Assembly (NCBI RefSeq): GCF_025369935.1
Contig: NZ_CP104467.1
Coordinates: forward strand, 6,827,001 to 6,891,000
From: Paenibacillus andongensis
GTDB lineage: Bacteria; Bacillota; Bacilli; Paenibacillales; NBRC-103111
Direction: 5' to 3'
DNA length: 64,000 nucleotides
Shown here: piece by piece, positions 62,256 to 64,000 of the stretch
Numbering within the stretch: the stretch's first letter is position 1
Layout: each line of letters opens with the position of its first letter
Notes under the pieces: model-generated
The model's database searches: none
What the model was told of the DNA's origin: nothing
Seen by the model: the letters and a program-made list of their open reading frames with translations, nothing else
Program-made: the position numbers and the translations under genes

Positions 62256-63155
62256 CTAGTCCTCCTTTCTGAACAAACCGAAGAATTTCAATTGAATGAC
62301 ATTTAAGATCATGGTTATGCCTAGCAATGTGATCCCAATCGCAGATCCGAAGCCCAAATTATTACGTTCGATGCCTTCGCGATAAAGCAGACCGATCATC
62401 GTCAGACCAATGTCATTTGGGGAACGATTACCATTCCAGAGAATGAAGCTCTCCGTAAACATCGAATAGCCTCCATAGATGGAAATCGTAATGACGTAGA
62501 TCGCTACCGGCTTCAATAATGGCAGTGTAATTCGCCAGAATTGCTCCCACTTGTTAGCACCGTCTATTTCTGCTGATTCATATAATTCATGCGGAATGCT
62601 CTGCAGCGCGGATAAGAAATAAATAATGTTAACGCCGGTAAACCGCCAAGTCGCCAAAATGACCATTACGAGCATTCCCGTCGTCGAGTTAGCCAGCCAG
62701 TTAATCGTCGGCATACCCAGCATATGACGGAAAGCATTCATCACCGAATCATCCAAGCTGCCAAAAACAAGCCGGAATATCGTTCCCGCCACCACAACCG
62801 AAGTGAGGGAGGGGATAAACAAAGCGGAACGGAAGAACGCACTCGCCTTGGTCAGCTTCGCATTTAGGAATACAGCTAGTACAAGTGGCAATGGAATAAG
62901 CACCAGCAGGGTCCAGAACGTATACCGACTGCTATTTTTCAACGCGGTGAAAAACGACTCGCTCCATAAATTTCGGTAATTCGCTAACCCAATGAAATGG
63001 GTTTGGCCGGGCAGAACTTCCTGGAAGCTCATGACAATCGTGGTCATAACCGGATAAGCAAAGAAAATAAGGAACGATAACACAAACGGCAGAACAAAGA
63101 CATAAGGAGCTACCCGGGAGGAATATAGAAATTTATTCATATCGTTAATCACCAC
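62256..63155 (-). CDS. ABC sugar permease (MalF-like) of the arabinan operon
   Basis: 299 residues with about six helices and the EAA loop ESAEIDGANKWEQFWRI. Either the GTG at 63155 (SD GAGGAG very close) or the ATG at 63140 may be the start. Follows the binding-protein gene after 78 bp. Confidence 0.92.
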   Translation of the reverse strand: MVINDMNKFLYSSRVAPYVFVLPFVLSFLIFFAYPVMTTIVMSFQEVLPGQTHFIGLANYRNLWSESFFTALKNSSRYTFWTLLVLIPLPLVLAVFLNAKLTKASAFFRSALFIPSLTSVVVAGTIFRLVFGSLDDSVMNAFRHMLGMPTINWLANSTTGMLVMVILATWRFTGVNIIYFLSALQSIPHELYESAEIDGANKWEQFWRITLPLLKPVAIYVITISIYGGYSMFTESFILWNGNRSPNDIGLTMIGLLYREGIERNNLGFGSAIGITLLGITMILNVIQLKFFGLFRKED

Positions 63156-63233
63156 TCCTCTCTAGAACGCTGCAAGCTTTGCCAAAGGGACGTCCCTAGG
63201 GCAAAGCCAGCAACGGAACGCGGGGCGTTCAAT

Positions 63234-64000
63234 TTACTTAATATTTTTCACGGCATCATCAAGAACTTGCTTCGGATCTTTCAAATCATTAAGCGCTTGG
63301 AAGATGGCTTTCGTCTTAATATAGTCGGAGACAGCCGGCGTTTTCTCCTTGATATTCGTAGGCGCGATTTCGCTCTTCACAGAAATCAAAACGTCCCACA
63401 GATTTTTGCCAAAATAAGCCGTGAACTTATTGTCCGCTTTCAGCGCCGGATCGTTCCAAACATCAGAACGAATCGGGTCAAATCCAAGTTGTGACCAGAT
63501 CTGAATGTTGCCCTCTTTGGACAATTTTGCATAGGAAAGGAATTTCTTCGCTACGTCTTGATTCTTCGATTGCTTCGTAATAACCGTACCCGTACCACCC
63601 ATACCGGAAGAACGCATCTCACCTTGTTTAAATACCGGCATCGGTTTAATGATGACTTTGCCTTTCAAATCAGGCATGTAGTCCGTAAAGCGACCCATGT
63701 ACCACATCGGCATCCAGACGGAAGCTGCGCCGCCTTTATTCATGAAGCCGTAATATTCCTCCGCATGATGAAAGCCACCCGGAGCTGTAACCGCCACTTT
63801 TTCCTTCACAAGCTTCTGCAGGTAAGTCAACACTTCTGTATTCGTTTGATCTCCAAGCGTTACGTTACCGTTCTTATCAAGGAAGTCCGATCCATGTTGG
63901 ACAACGAGCGGCCATAAGCTCCATTGGTCCGTCGTTTCGACCGTCGTCATCGGCTTGCCGGTTTTCTCAAGAACCTGCTTACCCGCTTTTTCATAATCGT
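63234..64000 (-). CDS. ABC sugar-binding protein (5' end beyond window)
   Basis: The last 255 residues of an extracellular solute-binding protein family 1 member; the frame continues through the right edge (DYEKAGKQVLEKTG before the first internal Met at 63950). Typical segments are GGAASVWMPMWYMGRF and MRSSGMGGTGTVITKQSKNQDVAKKFLSY. It should deliver arabino-oligosaccharides to the two permeases downstream. Signal peptide and lipobox are outside the window. Confidence 0.9.
   Translation of the reverse strand, partial: DYEKAGKQVLEKTGKPMTTVETTDQWSLWPLVVQHGSDFLDKNGNVTLGDQTNTEVLTYLQKLVKEKVAVTAPGGFHHAEEYYGFMNKGGAASVWMPMWYMGRFTDYMPDLKGKVIIKPMPVFKQGEMRSSGMGGTGTVITKQSKNQDVAKKFLSYAKLSKEGNIQIWSQLGFDPIRSDVWNDPALKADNKFTAYFGKNLWDVLISVKSEIAPTNIKEKTPAVSDYIKTKAIFQALNDLKDPKQVLDDAVKNIK

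Noticed and set aside
1..64000. Mobile element or prophage in the window
   Set aside because: No transposase, integrase, inverted-repeat element end, phage gene or tRNA target was found.

Overview
The window looks like a chromosomal segment of a spore-forming, low-to-mid GC Firmicute of the Paenibacillaceae (Paenibacillus or a close relative). The signs are strong AGGAGG-type ribosome binding sites, frequent GTG and TTG starts, three carbohydrate ABC importers of the CUT1 type without their own ATPase, YesM/YesN and AraC regulators, copper-amine-oxidase-type stalk domains, and short degenerate intergenic repeats. No rRNA, tRNA, transposase, phage gene or CRISPR array was found.

Left part (1-14436). 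Positions 1-7699 (minus strand) form a glycoside operon: substrate-binding lipoprotein, two permeases, LacI regulator, PfkB sugar kinase, GH4 glycosidase and a GH125 alpha-mannosidase cut by the left edge. Three copies of one palindrome lie upstream and a fourth exact core lies inside the kinase gene. A divergent AraC gene is followed by a GHL6/GH42-like glycosidase. Then come a VTT-domain membrane protein, a TIM-barrel sugar isomerase with a divergent AraC regulator, and an intergenic repeat patch.

Middle part (14437-36980). An M29 aminopeptidase with an ArsR-like regulator is followed by a complete-looking minus-strand thiamine operon (tenI-thiO-thiS-thiG-thiD-thiE-thiC). It is led by a TPP riboswitch with a visible terminator and antiterminator. 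Next is a second sugar-uptake operon (two Lpl-type permeases, a lipoprotein, a 14-TM MFS exporter, an isomerase, a Gfo/Idh/MocA oxidoreductase) with a YesM/YesN two-component system just upstream, then TetR, a BASS-family transporter, a 46-residue zinc-ribbon protein and a small lipoprotein.

Accessory island (37061-54913). Ten co-directional minus-strand genes, with gaps of at most 110 bp, run from a TolC-like stalk-domain protein through a membrane-bound cyclase-like protein, a GNAT enzyme, a nucleotide-transporter-like/HEAT/cyclic-nucleotide-domain fusion, an RsbW/RsbV/RsbU-like partner-switching module, an eCIS-core (DUF4157) protein with five 66-bp repeats, a 639-residue candidate cargo protein and a YbjN-like protein. 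Divergent from them are a PAAR-like (DUF4280) protein and a membrane-anchored MORN-repeat protein. This set resembles accessory genes of extracellular contractile injection systems (eCIS), but no sheath, tube, baseplate or AAA ATPase gene is in the window. The cyclase-like domain has lost both metal-binding aspartates and the catalytic arginine, and the cyclic-nucleotide domain lacks its phosphate-binding arginine. Together they suggest a repurposed nucleotide-sensing module. This is the most unusual part of the window.

Right part (54914-64000). Intergenic repeats are followed by a RarD-type permease, a bacterial nitric oxide synthase oxygenase, an unknown 110-residue protein, a pirin, and an arabinan operon (ABC importer cut by the right edge plus two GH43 enzymes).
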